From assembly GCA_002411345.1 (NCBI GenBank), contig DHSL01000065.1:1-64000 (forward strand): DNA of 64,000 nt, in the 5' to 3' direction. Of this stretch, positions 56,314-64,000 are shown in pieces. Under the pieces are notes generated by a model. It was not told the origin of the DNA, did no database searches, and worked only from the letters and a program-made list of their open reading frames with translations. The position numbers were made by a program, and so were the translations under genes. The stretch is from Bacteroidales bacterium UBA5287 (GTDB lineage: Bacteria; Bacteroidota; Bacteroidia; Bacteroidales; Dysgonomonadaceae). Each line of letters opens with the position of its first letter. Position 1 is the first letter of the stretch.

Positions 56314-58611
56314 TTATTTATAATCTTTTGAAACAGAATAAGGACGATCCTCAATATTAGTACCTCTCTCTTTGTTGGGTGTGTTGCTCATCACTAACTT
56401 CAACTTACCTCCGTTCACAATATCGGAATAAGTAATCCAGTTTTTAGTATGTTTCACACCATTTAATTTAACATCCTTTATATATACATTTTCAGGACTG
56501 TTATTTTCTGCTTCAATAACAAACTTTTTACCATCTTCAAGAGTTATTGTAACCTTATTGAACATAGGACTGCCCAAAACATACTGATCGGTTCCAGGAC
56601 AAACACTATATATTCCCATTGCACTCAATACATACCACGAAGAAAGACCTCCCTGGTCTTCATCACCTGGGTAACCTTGAGGAGAAGCATTATATAACTG
56701 CGACATTACTTTACGTACTTGCGCTTGCGACTTCCATGGCTCTCCTGAGAAGTTATACAGATAAGGTACATGCTGACAAGGTTGATTACCGTGTGCGTAC
56801 TGCCCCATATTGGCTGCTAACATCTCCTTAATCTCATGTATGACATCATAATAAGAACCTTTATCATATTCGTTTGTGCCATTGAAGAATGTATCGAGAC
56901 GGGAATTAAACTCATCTTCATCTCCCATCATTTCAATTAATCCATTAATATCATGAAACACAGACCATGAGTATTGAGCAGAGTTTCCTTCAGTAAAGGG
57001 ATTGCCCCATCTATATGGATTGAAATCTTCAAAAACCCAGTCGCCGTCAAGCTTTCTTCCACGCATATACTTTGTTTCGGGATCCCACAGGTTTTTATAA
57101 TGATAAATCATATCACCATAAATTTTTTCGTACTTTTTATTTCCGGTCATCTTTGCCAGATGATATGCACACCAGTCGTCATAAGCATATTCAAGTGTTT
57201 TGGCAGCGCTCTCACTGCTCACTTCATAAGGGATATACCCTCTATCAAAATAATATTCATAGCCTTCGCGACCACTGGAACCTCTCCAAAAACTCACATT
57301 GGTTATTTCATGATAGTAAAGCTCCAATGCTTTTTCAGGATCAAAGTTACGGATACCTTTTGCCCATGCATCTGTTAACAACGAAATGGCATGATTTCCG
57401 ATCATAATACCCGACATACCCGGACAAGACCAGGCAGGGAAAAATCCACATTGCTCCTTTGCGTCCAACAACGATTGCATATAACGTCCCTGCATGGTGG
57501 GATGCAGGATATTGGTTAATGGAAACTGAGAACGGAAGGTATCCCAAAAACCATTATCGGTATACATATATCCATCATGTACTTTAAAATCATAGGGACT
57601 CCGGTAATAAGGTTTACCATCTTTATTTAATTCGTAGAATGTATGGGAAAATAGATTGGAGCGAAAAAGACATGAGTAGAATGTAGCTTTATCATCTTCG
57701 CTTTCTCCTTCTACTTTTACTCTGCAAAGAAGATCATTCCATAGCTTTCCCGCAGCTTTTTTCACTTCTTTAAGATCATCAAAATCACCCAATTCCTGTT
57801 CAAGTGTTTGCTCTGCTTGTTCAGGAGTGATATACGACATCGCGATCTTAACTTGAACAGAGGCGCCTTTTTCAAATTCAATGTAAGCACCTTTTCCTTC
57901 TCCTTCATCTGAAAGTACATTTGGAGTGATATTATTTTCACGATTTCCCCAGATACCGTATGAAACAAAAGGTTGATCGAACGATAAAACAAAATAACCT
58001 TTTAACTCCTGTGGAAACAGAAATCCACTGTTCACCCATCCAATTATTTTATTATACTCCGGAATGATAGTTATACTGCTCTTGCCAATATAACCATCCA
58101 GCACCAAATAAGCTTTTTCATCTTTCGGAAAAACAAAACGCATCATTCCTCCACGCTTAACAGGAGAAATTTCCACGTTTATATCATTATTGAGTTCAAC
58201 TGCATAGTAGTGAGGCATTGCCGTTTCATGGTCATGCGAAAACTCTGTGGCCCTATCATTTTCATTCACAGTCAACTTACCTGTCAGAGGCATCAACGAT
58301 AAGGTTGCATAATCTCTGACCCATGGACTACATTGATGAGTCAACTGAAATCCTCTGATAGTTGTTTCTGAATATTGATATTTCCATCCATCTCCATTTT
58401 TTCCGGTTTGTGGTGAAAATGCATGCATTGGGTATGGGACAGCAATAGTTGGGTAAGTATTACCATAACTATAGTCTGGCTTTGAATCCGTTCCCTGCAA
58501 TGTGTTCACGTATTTAACCAGGTTGTTTTCCTTTATACTGCTACAGGATAAGGTTAGCAAAACAAATGTCAGAATAATTGTAATTGTTTTCCTCATCGGT
58601 TTTATTTTCAT
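56314..58611 (-). CDS. GH92 family lipoprotein with Gln in place of the catalytic-acid Glu
   Basis: The 765-residue lipoprotein (lipobox LSC-C region, Cys near 23) is a GH92 protein: an N-terminal beta sandwich (VKYVNTLQGTDSKPDYSYGNTYPTIAVPYPMH) and an (alpha/alpha)6 barrel (DTFRSQFPL, FFPAWSCPG, GDEDQGGLSSWYVLSAMGIYSVCPG). GH92 enzymes are calcium-dependent inverting alpha-mannosidases. The usual acid motif GNEP reads GNQP here (Gln610, codon at 56784-56782), while the base-side Asp residues in GDEDQG are kept. Loss of the acid is known in GH92 enzymes that act on mannosyl phosphodiesters, so that substrate class is possible. Confidence 0.9.
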   Translation of the reverse strand: MKIKPMRKTITIILTFVLLTLSCSSIKENNLVKYVNTLQGTDSKPDYSYGNTYPTIAVPYPMHAFSPQTGKNGDGWKYQYSETTIRGFQLTHQCSPWVRDYATLSLMPLTGKLTVNENDRATEFSHDHETAMPHYYAVELNNDINVEISPVKRGGMMRFVFPKDEKAYLVLDGYIGKSSITIIPEYNKIIGWVNSGFLFPQELKGYFVLSFDQPFVSYGIWGNRENNITPNVLSDEGEGKGAYIEFEKGASVQVKIAMSYITPEQAEQTLEQELGDFDDLKEVKKAAGKLWNDLLCRVKVEGESEDDKATFYSCLFRSNLFSHTFYELNKDGKPYYRSPYDFKVHDGYMYTDNGFWDTFRSQFPLTNILHPTMQGRYMQSLLDAKEQCGFFPAWSCPGMSGIMIGNHAISLLTDAWAKGIRNFDPEKALELYYHEITNVSFWRGSSGREGYEYYFDRGYIPYEVSSESAAKTLEYAYDDWCAYHLAKMTGNKKYEKIYGDMIYHYKNLWDPETKYMRGRKLDGDWVFEDFNPYRWGNPFTEGNSAQYSWSVFHDINGLIEMMGDEDEFNSRLDTFFNGTNEYDKGSYYDVIHEIKEMLAANMGQYAHGNQPCQHVPYLYNFSGEPWKSQAQVRKVMSQLYNASPQGYPGDEDQGGLSSWYVLSAMGIYSVCPGTDQYVLGSPMFNKVTITLEDGKKFVIEAENNSPENVYIKDVKLNGVKHTKNWITYSDIVNGGKLKLVMSNTPNKERGTNIEDRPYSVSKDYK

Positions 58612-58657
58612 ATTAATTTAGAATTATTTATAACATGTACAAATTTTGTTTTTGTGA

Positions 58658-61024
58658 TTAAATCCCCCATTCAGGATTTGGATTTGGACCCATTTCCAGC
58701 TCTAATTCACCTCCTGAAATGATTTCTTCATAATATAACCAACATCTCTCAAGCACCTTTCCGTTTAGTTTGGCCTTCTGAATATAAATATTATTCTCTG
58801 AGTTATTGATAGCTTTTATTTTAAAGGTTTTACCTGAAGTATATTTCTCGTCAAGCTGAATTTCAATCTTGTTGAATAACGGACTGGTCAACTCATACCT
58901 GAGATCTCCCGGACAAGCCTGATTTAAACCAATTGATGCTAAAACATACCATGCTGACATTTGTCCAACATCTTCATTCCCTACCAATCCATTTACACTG
59001 TTCTTGTAAGCACGTTTACAAATCTCTCGTGTCCATTTTTGGGTTAACCAGGGAAAACCTAATCGATTAAACAGGAAAGGAACAAAATGCACTGGTTCAT
59101 TCGCATGATTATAATAGTCATTCCACATCATATCGTCAGGTGTGCTTTCAAAGAAATAGATAAGATCGGGTAACACTTTTTCTATTCCACCCATCAACTC
59201 CAACATTCCTTCCACATCATGAGGTACAAACCATCCTTGTTGATAAGGATTAGATTCTACGGTACCATATCCATTTTCCAGGCGACCTTTTTCAGGCCAT
59301 TTAGCCCAACTTCCATCTTCTTTTTTTGCTCTAAACCAACCCTTATCAGAATCAAAAACATTCATATAACTTTTTGAAAGAGAGAGATATTTCTCGTAAT
59401 CATCCTTGTGGTTCAGCATCTCCGCCAAACGAGACATACACCACTCTGTATAACTCAATTCAAGTGTATTTGATATAGAGAAATCACCAATAGCGTATCC
59501 TGCACTTCCCGAATCAAAAGCATCGCTGCGTATAGAGAATCCTAATTTTTCATTACTACTCCGTTCGCAAGTGTTAAGTGCAATTTTATATGCTTTATGG
59601 ATATCATAGTCCCTGATTCCTTTTGCATAAGCGTCAGCAAGTATAGATATTGCAGGATTTCCAATCATACAAGAACTGTAAGCATTCATTAATTCCCACC
59701 TCTCAAAATAGCCTTTACCATTCTCCTCAGCGAGCGTAATAAGCGACTGAATCATGTCATTTACAACCGTAGGATTAATCAATGTCTGAAGAGGAAACTG
59801 ACTGCGAAATACATCCCAGCCGCTAAAAACAGTTCGCTTAGTAAAATTATTGGACTCATAAATCTTTTTATCTCCTCCAATATATCGGTTATCAACATCC
59901 TCAAATGTCCTTGGGTCAATCATAGAATGATACAGGGCGGTATAAAAAATCTTTTTCTGCTCTTCGCTTCCTCCGTCAACCTTAATTTTTCTAAGGGCAA
60001 CGTCCCACTTCTCTCGTGCGTCGACACTTACTTTATCAAAATTCCAATTGGGTATCTCTTGCTCCAGATTTCGCCGGGCACCTTCCACATCTACAAATGA
60101 AATACCTACTTTCATTAATACTTGTTCCCCTTTTTTCGTGGGAAAGTTTGTAAAAAAACCCAGATGTTTGCCTTGCTCTTCTATCATCATTTTCTTGACT
60201 TCAGCATTTGCGATGATCTGCTGATAATCGCTACTGGTAACATCTTCCAACTTACGGGACTGGTCATCTGCAATGGTTGCACTCCATATACCATATTCCT
60301 GAAGGGGTTTGTCAAATTGTGCATAAAAAAAGAGCGTGTAATCGGCTTTTCCATCACCATTCCCCCAACCTCCTCCTTCAGGAGTACATTTCATCCAGCC
60401 GGAGATTGTATTATCATCCACAACTTTCACTTGTTGCCAGGTAGAGGTTCCTCCAACACGGCGCGCTAAATCAATCTGAATTCTTGACTTTTCATTTTTT
60501 GGAAATGTAAAACGGTACATTCCGCAATGCTGTGTTGCTGTAAGTTCTGTAAATATATTGTAGTCATCCAAAAGAACAGAATAGTAGCCTGCATAAGCCT
60601 TTTCATTATCCTTAGTATATCGCGAACGATATCCGGTATCCGGATTACCTTCGATTCCTGCACTTGTTTTTAAATCTCCGGTGGTCGGCATAACTAGAAA
60701 ATTTCCCAGATCACCATTCCATCCAACACCACTCATCTGGGTCATGGCAAATCCCTCTATGGTTTGATGTTCATAACTGTATCCAGAACCATTATCACCA
60801 CCGGTAACGGTATTGGGACTGATTTGTACCATGCCAAATGGAGTTGCTGCCCCAGGAAATGTTTTACCCAATCCATGATAAACACCGGCGCCATCAATAC
60901 TAGTACTTGCTCCTATAAAGGGGTTTATATATTTAGAATAATTGTTGCTCACTTGTTTTTTACTACTTGAACATCCAAGTAAGAACACAATAAAAAATGA
61001 TAAAAAAAATAGTTTATTGTTCAT
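58658..61024 (-). CDS. GH92 family alpha-mannosidase lipoprotein
   Basis: The 788-residue lipoprotein (lipobox LLGC, Cys near 18) has the GH92 beta sandwich (YINPFIGASTSIDGAGVYHGLGKTFPGAATPFGMVQISPNT) and helical barrel (DVFRSQFPL, ERWELMNAYSSCMIGNPA, GNEDVGQMSAWYVLASIGLNQACPG). The acid motif is intact (ANEP, Glu643). It is expected to remove alpha-linked mannose in a calcium-dependent inverting reaction, anchored to the periplasmic side or the cell surface. It lies 46 bases upstream of the second GH92 gene in the same operon. Confidence 0.92.
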   Translation of the reverse strand: MNNKLFFLSFFIVFLLGCSSSKKQVSNNYSKYINPFIGASTSIDGAGVYHGLGKTFPGAATPFGMVQISPNTVTGGDNGSGYSYEHQTIEGFAMTQMSGVGWNGDLGNFLVMPTTGDLKTSAGIEGNPDTGYRSRYTKDNEKAYAGYYSVLLDDYNIFTELTATQHCGMYRFTFPKNEKSRIQIDLARRVGGTSTWQQVKVVDDNTISGWMKCTPEGGGWGNGDGKADYTLFFYAQFDKPLQEYGIWSATIADDQSRKLEDVTSSDYQQIIANAEVKKMMIEEQGKHLGFFTNFPTKKGEQVLMKVGISFVDVEGARRNLEQEIPNWNFDKVSVDAREKWDVALRKIKVDGGSEEQKKIFYTALYHSMIDPRTFEDVDNRYIGGDKKIYESNNFTKRTVFSGWDVFRSQFPLQTLINPTVVNDMIQSLITLAEENGKGYFERWELMNAYSSCMIGNPAISILADAYAKGIRDYDIHKAYKIALNTCERSSNEKLGFSIRSDAFDSGSAGYAIGDFSISNTLELSYTEWCMSRLAEMLNHKDDYEKYLSLSKSYMNVFDSDKGWFRAKKEDGSWAKWPEKGRLENGYGTVESNPYQQGWFVPHDVEGMLELMGGIEKVLPDLIYFFESTPDDMMWNDYYNHANEPVHFVPFLFNRLGFPWLTQKWTREICKRAYKNSVNGLVGNEDVGQMSAWYVLASIGLNQACPGDLRYELTSPLFNKIEIQLDEKYTSGKTFKIKAINNSENNIYIQKAKLNGKVLERCWLYYEEIISGGELELEMGPNPNPEWGI

Positions 61025-61064
61025 TATTAATTTATATCTAATGAGATAGTCTCATAATTATTTG

Positions 61065-63626
61065 TCAAATGATCTTGATTCCTTTCATTTTAAACGTCTG
61101 AAAACCAAATTGAGGCATCATAATCTCCATGGATAATTGCCCATTTGGCGTTTTCTGAAAAGTCACTACCGAAATAGTGTTTCCATTCAAATCGATCTGC
61201 TCAATTATTTCAACATTACAATTCAATAGTATTCTCTGAGGCTTATTAGCAGATGAAGTATTAAAAAAACGAACTATCAGAGCATCATCATCTATTATTA
61301 CAGAAGATATTTCTAAATTATCGTCTAAGATCTCAATCAAATTCCTTTGGGAATAGGGGGACGAATCAATCATGAATTTTGCTATTAATGGCTCATTCCA
61401 TTCATTATTTGACTTTTGCACCATTCCTTTTTCCCAATCTCCGGTGTGTGGATATATTGCATATTTAATGTCTGTAGGAACATGAATTTTATAGTTGATG
61501 CCCCAAAGCGCTTTACCTACATATTGAACCGTCAAACCTAACGGTAAATCTTCATGCTGAATATAACTGGTTGTATGGTCAGAGAAGAGGGCTACCCCTC
61601 TATCTTTAACTTGATTAGTCAAATCAACCCAATTTAAAATCACATTATGCTTGATACTATCCCAACTTGAATAGATTGTGTTTTCAAGTTCACTTTCACA
61701 AACATCAAATGGAGCATTTTTAAATAATTTATCGCCAATTTCATTAAATGGAAACTCTAAATGAAGTTTGTACTTATCATTATAAAAGACTTTCTTCCTA
61801 TCTTCTGCTCTAAAATTATGACTATTGTCATAAGCTCCGATTCCGGGTTGTCCTTCCCAGTCAATATGCAATGCAAAATCTATCCTGGGATTATATTTAT
61901 TAAATGTAATTAATTGATAGTAACTATTTCCGGCAATATTATTTTCAATCTTTACTTTGATAAAAAGAGAGCCTTCTTCTATAATGGATATTTTTGACCT
62001 ATTTTCTGATCCTTCGTAAAATCTTCCTTCCTCGTAAAAAAATCCTTTTAGGTTATTCAATAGTCTACCCCTCTGCACTAACTCTTTACCTCCGTTTTTT
62101 TTATCAACAAGACTGGTAATTGCACCTCCTTTCGACGAATCAAAAAGCACAGAATAAAAATCAGTTTCAATTTTGACAATATCTTTTGAATGATATTCTG
62201 TTACTTTTATTCTCGCACTATCTTTAATCTTGTATGAAGCATATCCCATTCCCGAAACAGAAGCAATAAAATGTAGAATACTTTTCCCTTCTGAGTTTTC
62301 TGATACTTGTGATGAGACAATCTTCCCAGAAGAATCAAATACTGTTATCTCTCGTCCGGATAAATCATTTGGAAGCAAAAGAGTAACCATATCCTTCCTC
62401 GTAGTACCAAGAGTATTGTATACACGGATATATTTTGAATCCACTGCCTCTCCAAATAGATGAAAAATTTTCTCATTTGCTATTCGGTTCGATGAGCTGG
62501 TCCATCTTGTTACCTTATTTGCCCATGTGTCCCCTGGTTTACCATTATAAGGAACAATCCAGCAGTCATGGTGCTGAGCCAGCATCAAAGTGCGCCATGC
62601 TTCTGCAAAATCTGTCTCTGGCCATGATGTATCATTAAAAAGATAATCTAATGCCGACAGCTTTTCAGACATGATTAAACGGTTTTCACTTACACGTACT
62701 TGTTGTGCAATTTTTTGTATTACTTGTGCTCCCCAAACCAATCCCGGCATAATATCTTCTTGACTAAACCTCCAATCATCAGGCTCAACCTTATTTTTAA
62801 TCTTTTCAATGTAATTAGTCCATGTGATATAAGTTGTTGGTTGGTATTCACTTTTCCAAGGACCTCCATTCCAGCCTGCATCCTGAAAACACATTCCTAC
62901 CGGATATTTTATACCATTAGCAAAGCATTTTTCAATAAAACTATTTGAATTCATCCACGATTCTGTCTGCCAGGTAGATTCTTCTGAAAGGTCTTCGATA
63001 GCATACCGGGGAACGGCAGGTATGGATGTCCCATCAGGACCAATCCAATTTACCAAATCTTTCCCGAAAGCACTGGTGTAACCGCCCCAACAAGTATTGG
63101 GATTTCTGAGTACTGCATATTTAAATCCGAATCCTTTCAAAATTTGTGGTAAGCTACTCGTAAAACAGGGTTCTTCTACAGAATAGGTATGAAAAAAAGC
63201 ATGAGTAAAATATTCCTTGGTCTTTGCTAATCCATGTGCAAACTGCCTGATTATACTCTCTCCCGAGATATTATAACAATAGGGTTGAGCCCAGGTAGGA
63301 TTCACAAAATCAATCCGACCTGAACGGCCTTCAATATCATAATATGACTGAAATGACTTAAAATTTTCAGGATCTTTAATGCTTATAGTATCCCATGTTT
63401 CAGGTTCAATCTCAAGATTTAATGCCCAATCGGGATTTTTTTTCAACTGATCTACCATAAACTTTGCCTGCCAAATGGGATAATGACCATAAACTCCGCC
63501 ATGATAACCATCGGCAAACCAAGCTGTTTGTGATAAAACGGGAGATTTAACGATTAAAAAATTAAATAGAACAAAAAATAATAATTTATACTTTCTATTT
63601 GAATTTTCTAAAATCTTGTTATTCAT
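61065..63626 (-). CDS. Divergent GH38-like protein
   Basis: I start at ATG 63626 (853 residues), giving a signal peptide (KYKLLFFVLFNFLIVKSPVLSQ). A longer start at 63722 would overlap the next gene. GH38 features are visible: SGESIIRQFAHG, TSSLPQILKGFGFKYAV, LMLAQHHDCWIVPYNG and a long C-terminal beta-rich domain. The zinc motif HxDxxW is replaced by YHGGVYGHYP. The nucleophile position, EPDCN-SGES in typical members, reads QPYCYNISGES with Tyr116. It is therefore an unusual member that may use another mechanism or only bind. It heads the mannosidase operon. Confidence 0.82.
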   Translation of the reverse strand: MNNKILENSNRKYKLLFFVLFNFLIVKSPVLSQTAWFADGYHGGVYGHYPIWQAKFMVDQLKKNPDWALNLEIEPETWDTISIKDPENFKSFQSYYDIEGRSGRIDFVNPTWAQPYCYNISGESIIRQFAHGLAKTKEYFTHAFFHTYSVEEPCFTSSLPQILKGFGFKYAVLRNPNTCWGGYTSAFGKDLVNWIGPDGTSIPAVPRYAIEDLSEESTWQTESWMNSNSFIEKCFANGIKYPVGMCFQDAGWNGGPWKSEYQPTTYITWTNYIEKIKNKVEPDDWRFSQEDIMPGLVWGAQVIQKIAQQVRVSENRLIMSEKLSALDYLFNDTSWPETDFAEAWRTLMLAQHHDCWIVPYNGKPGDTWANKVTRWTSSSNRIANEKIFHLFGEAVDSKYIRVYNTLGTTRKDMVTLLLPNDLSGREITVFDSSGKIVSSQVSENSEGKSILHFIASVSGMGYASYKIKDSARIKVTEYHSKDIVKIETDFYSVLFDSSKGGAITSLVDKKNGGKELVQRGRLLNNLKGFFYEEGRFYEGSENRSKISIIEEGSLFIKVKIENNIAGNSYYQLITFNKYNPRIDFALHIDWEGQPGIGAYDNSHNFRAEDRKKVFYNDKYKLHLEFPFNEIGDKLFKNAPFDVCESELENTIYSSWDSIKHNVILNWVDLTNQVKDRGVALFSDHTTSYIQHEDLPLGLTVQYVGKALWGINYKIHVPTDIKYAIYPHTGDWEKGMVQKSNNEWNEPLIAKFMIDSSPYSQRNLIEILDDNLEISSVIIDDDALIVRFFNTSSANKPQRILLNCNVEIIEQIDLNGNTISVVTFQKTPNGQLSMEIMMPQFGFQTFKMKGIKII

Positions 63627-63699
63627 TTTATGTTTGTCATTTTTTTTAAGTCGACGAAGATATTGAAAATTAAATTTATGGGTATTATGATATTTCTTG

Positions 63700-63954
63700 T
63701 TATTTCCGAGCAACATATTCATTATATCTTGCCTGCTTATTTATCCAGAAACTGGCAGATATTTTTGTAACTTTTTCGAAAAGAACAGCCATTTCCTGTG
63801 TGATAGTGCTCTCCTCATTTAAAACTGCTAAAATTATTTTTTCAGGTTTCCCAGTTCTCAGAGCAAATTCTTTAATACTCATACCCATTTCTTCTAATTT
63901 TTCACGAAGAGTTACAGCTGGGTGAAAAACAATGGATGAAATATATTGATTCAT
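63700..63954 (-). CDS. HigA-like helix-turn-helix antitoxin
   Basis: The 84-residue protein matches HigA-type antitoxins: FHPAVTLREKLEEMGMSIKEFALRTGKPEKIILAVLNEESTITQEMAVLFEKVTKISASFWINKQARYNEY. The XRE helix-turn-helix lies at about 24-60. It is short at the C-terminus, ending straight after the ARY motif. HigB toxin genes usually precede higA, which here would lie beyond the window edge. It may be a full toxin-antitoxin partner or an orphan regulator. An inverted repeat upstream may be its operator. Confidence 0.82.
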   Translation of the reverse strand: MNQYISSIVFHPAVTLREKLEEMGMSIKEFALRTGKPEKIILAVLNEESTITQEMAVLFEKVTKISASFWINKQARYNEYVARK

Positions 63955-63979
63955 AATTAAATTTTTTAAGGTTGTTTAA

Positions 63980-63997
63980 AACAATATGCCCATTGTT
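63980..63997 (-). promoter_or_regulatory. Inverted repeat upstream of the HigA-like gene
   Basis: AACAAT and ATTGTT flank a six-base spacer, 26 bases before the start codon. HigA proteins repress their own operons by binding such sites, but this one is untested and lies at the window edge. Confidence 0.4.
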
Positions 63998-64000
63998 CAT

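Noticed and set aside
62230..62948. Plus-strand open frames opposite the GH38-like gene
   Set aside because: They lack family resemblance and sit entirely within a well-supported coding sequence on the other strand.
63627..63722. Longer N-terminus of the GH38-like protein
   Set aside because: It would overlap the HigA-like gene and put 32 Lys/Asn-rich residues before a normal signal peptide that begins after the ATG at 63626.

Overview
The window is a contiguous piece of an AT-rich Bacteroidota chromosome, most likely Bacteroidales. The evidence is a complete MoxR/BatABCDE cluster, a SusC/SusD pair with DUF1735 and BACON proteins, GH92/GH38/GH109-type enzymes, many SPII lipoproteins, and repeated TAnnTTTG -7 promoter boxes, several with a TTTG element 18-20 bases upstream. 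I cannot fix the genus. No transposase, integrase, phage gene or CRISPR array was seen.

Left part (1-28 kb) is mostly core. It holds a DUF2007-Usp stress protein, a small HTH protein, a PAP2 phosphatase, the Bat operon (PAP2 side 1695 to MoxR 10904, minus strand), then tgt and an LptF/LptG-type permease on the plus strand. A metal-looking cassette follows (13705-16865): a secreted Cys/His-rich protein, a TonB receptor and a secreted HMA protein. Next is a minus-strand aromatic amino acid operon (pheA, aminotransferase, DAHP synthase-chorismate mutase, tyrA; 20943-17019). It is preceded by a promoter, an 18-codon Phe/Tyr leader peptide and alternative antiterminator/terminator hairpins, which make a textbook attenuator. 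Then come a POT transporter, dnaE, trxA, flavodoxin and tRNA-Arg(CCT).

Right part is accessory carbohydrate metabolism. 28.3-41.7 kb is a minus-strand polysaccharide utilisation locus: TIG/NHL lipoprotein, SusC, SusD, DUF1735 protein, BACON-discoidin lipoprotein, TPR lipoprotein, GH43, MFS sugar/nucleoside permease and an Asp-box (BNR) hydrolase. 42.2-46.6 kb carries a six-hairpin glycosidase, a GH109-like NAD-dependent lipoprotein and, divergently, a DUF1080 lipoprotein. Core genes pckA and upp interrupt at 46.7-49.2 kb. 49.2-63.7 kb holds a GT2, a LacI regulator, two FAD oxidoreductases, a broken gene remnant, a Tat-exported TIM-barrel sugar isomerase-like protein, two GH92 lipoproteins and a GH38-like protein; a HigA-like antitoxin lies at the edge.

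Two themes stand out. One is alpha-mannoside processing (GH92 x2, GH38), where one GH92 has Gln in place of the catalytic-acid Glu and the GH38 has lost its nucleophile Asp. The other is a set of redox enzymes (GH109-like, DUF1080, FAD oxidoreductases, TIM-barrel) that fits keto-sugar-based glycoside cleavage. The attenuator and two intergenic arrays with the same 11-bp periodicity are the clearest non-coding signals.
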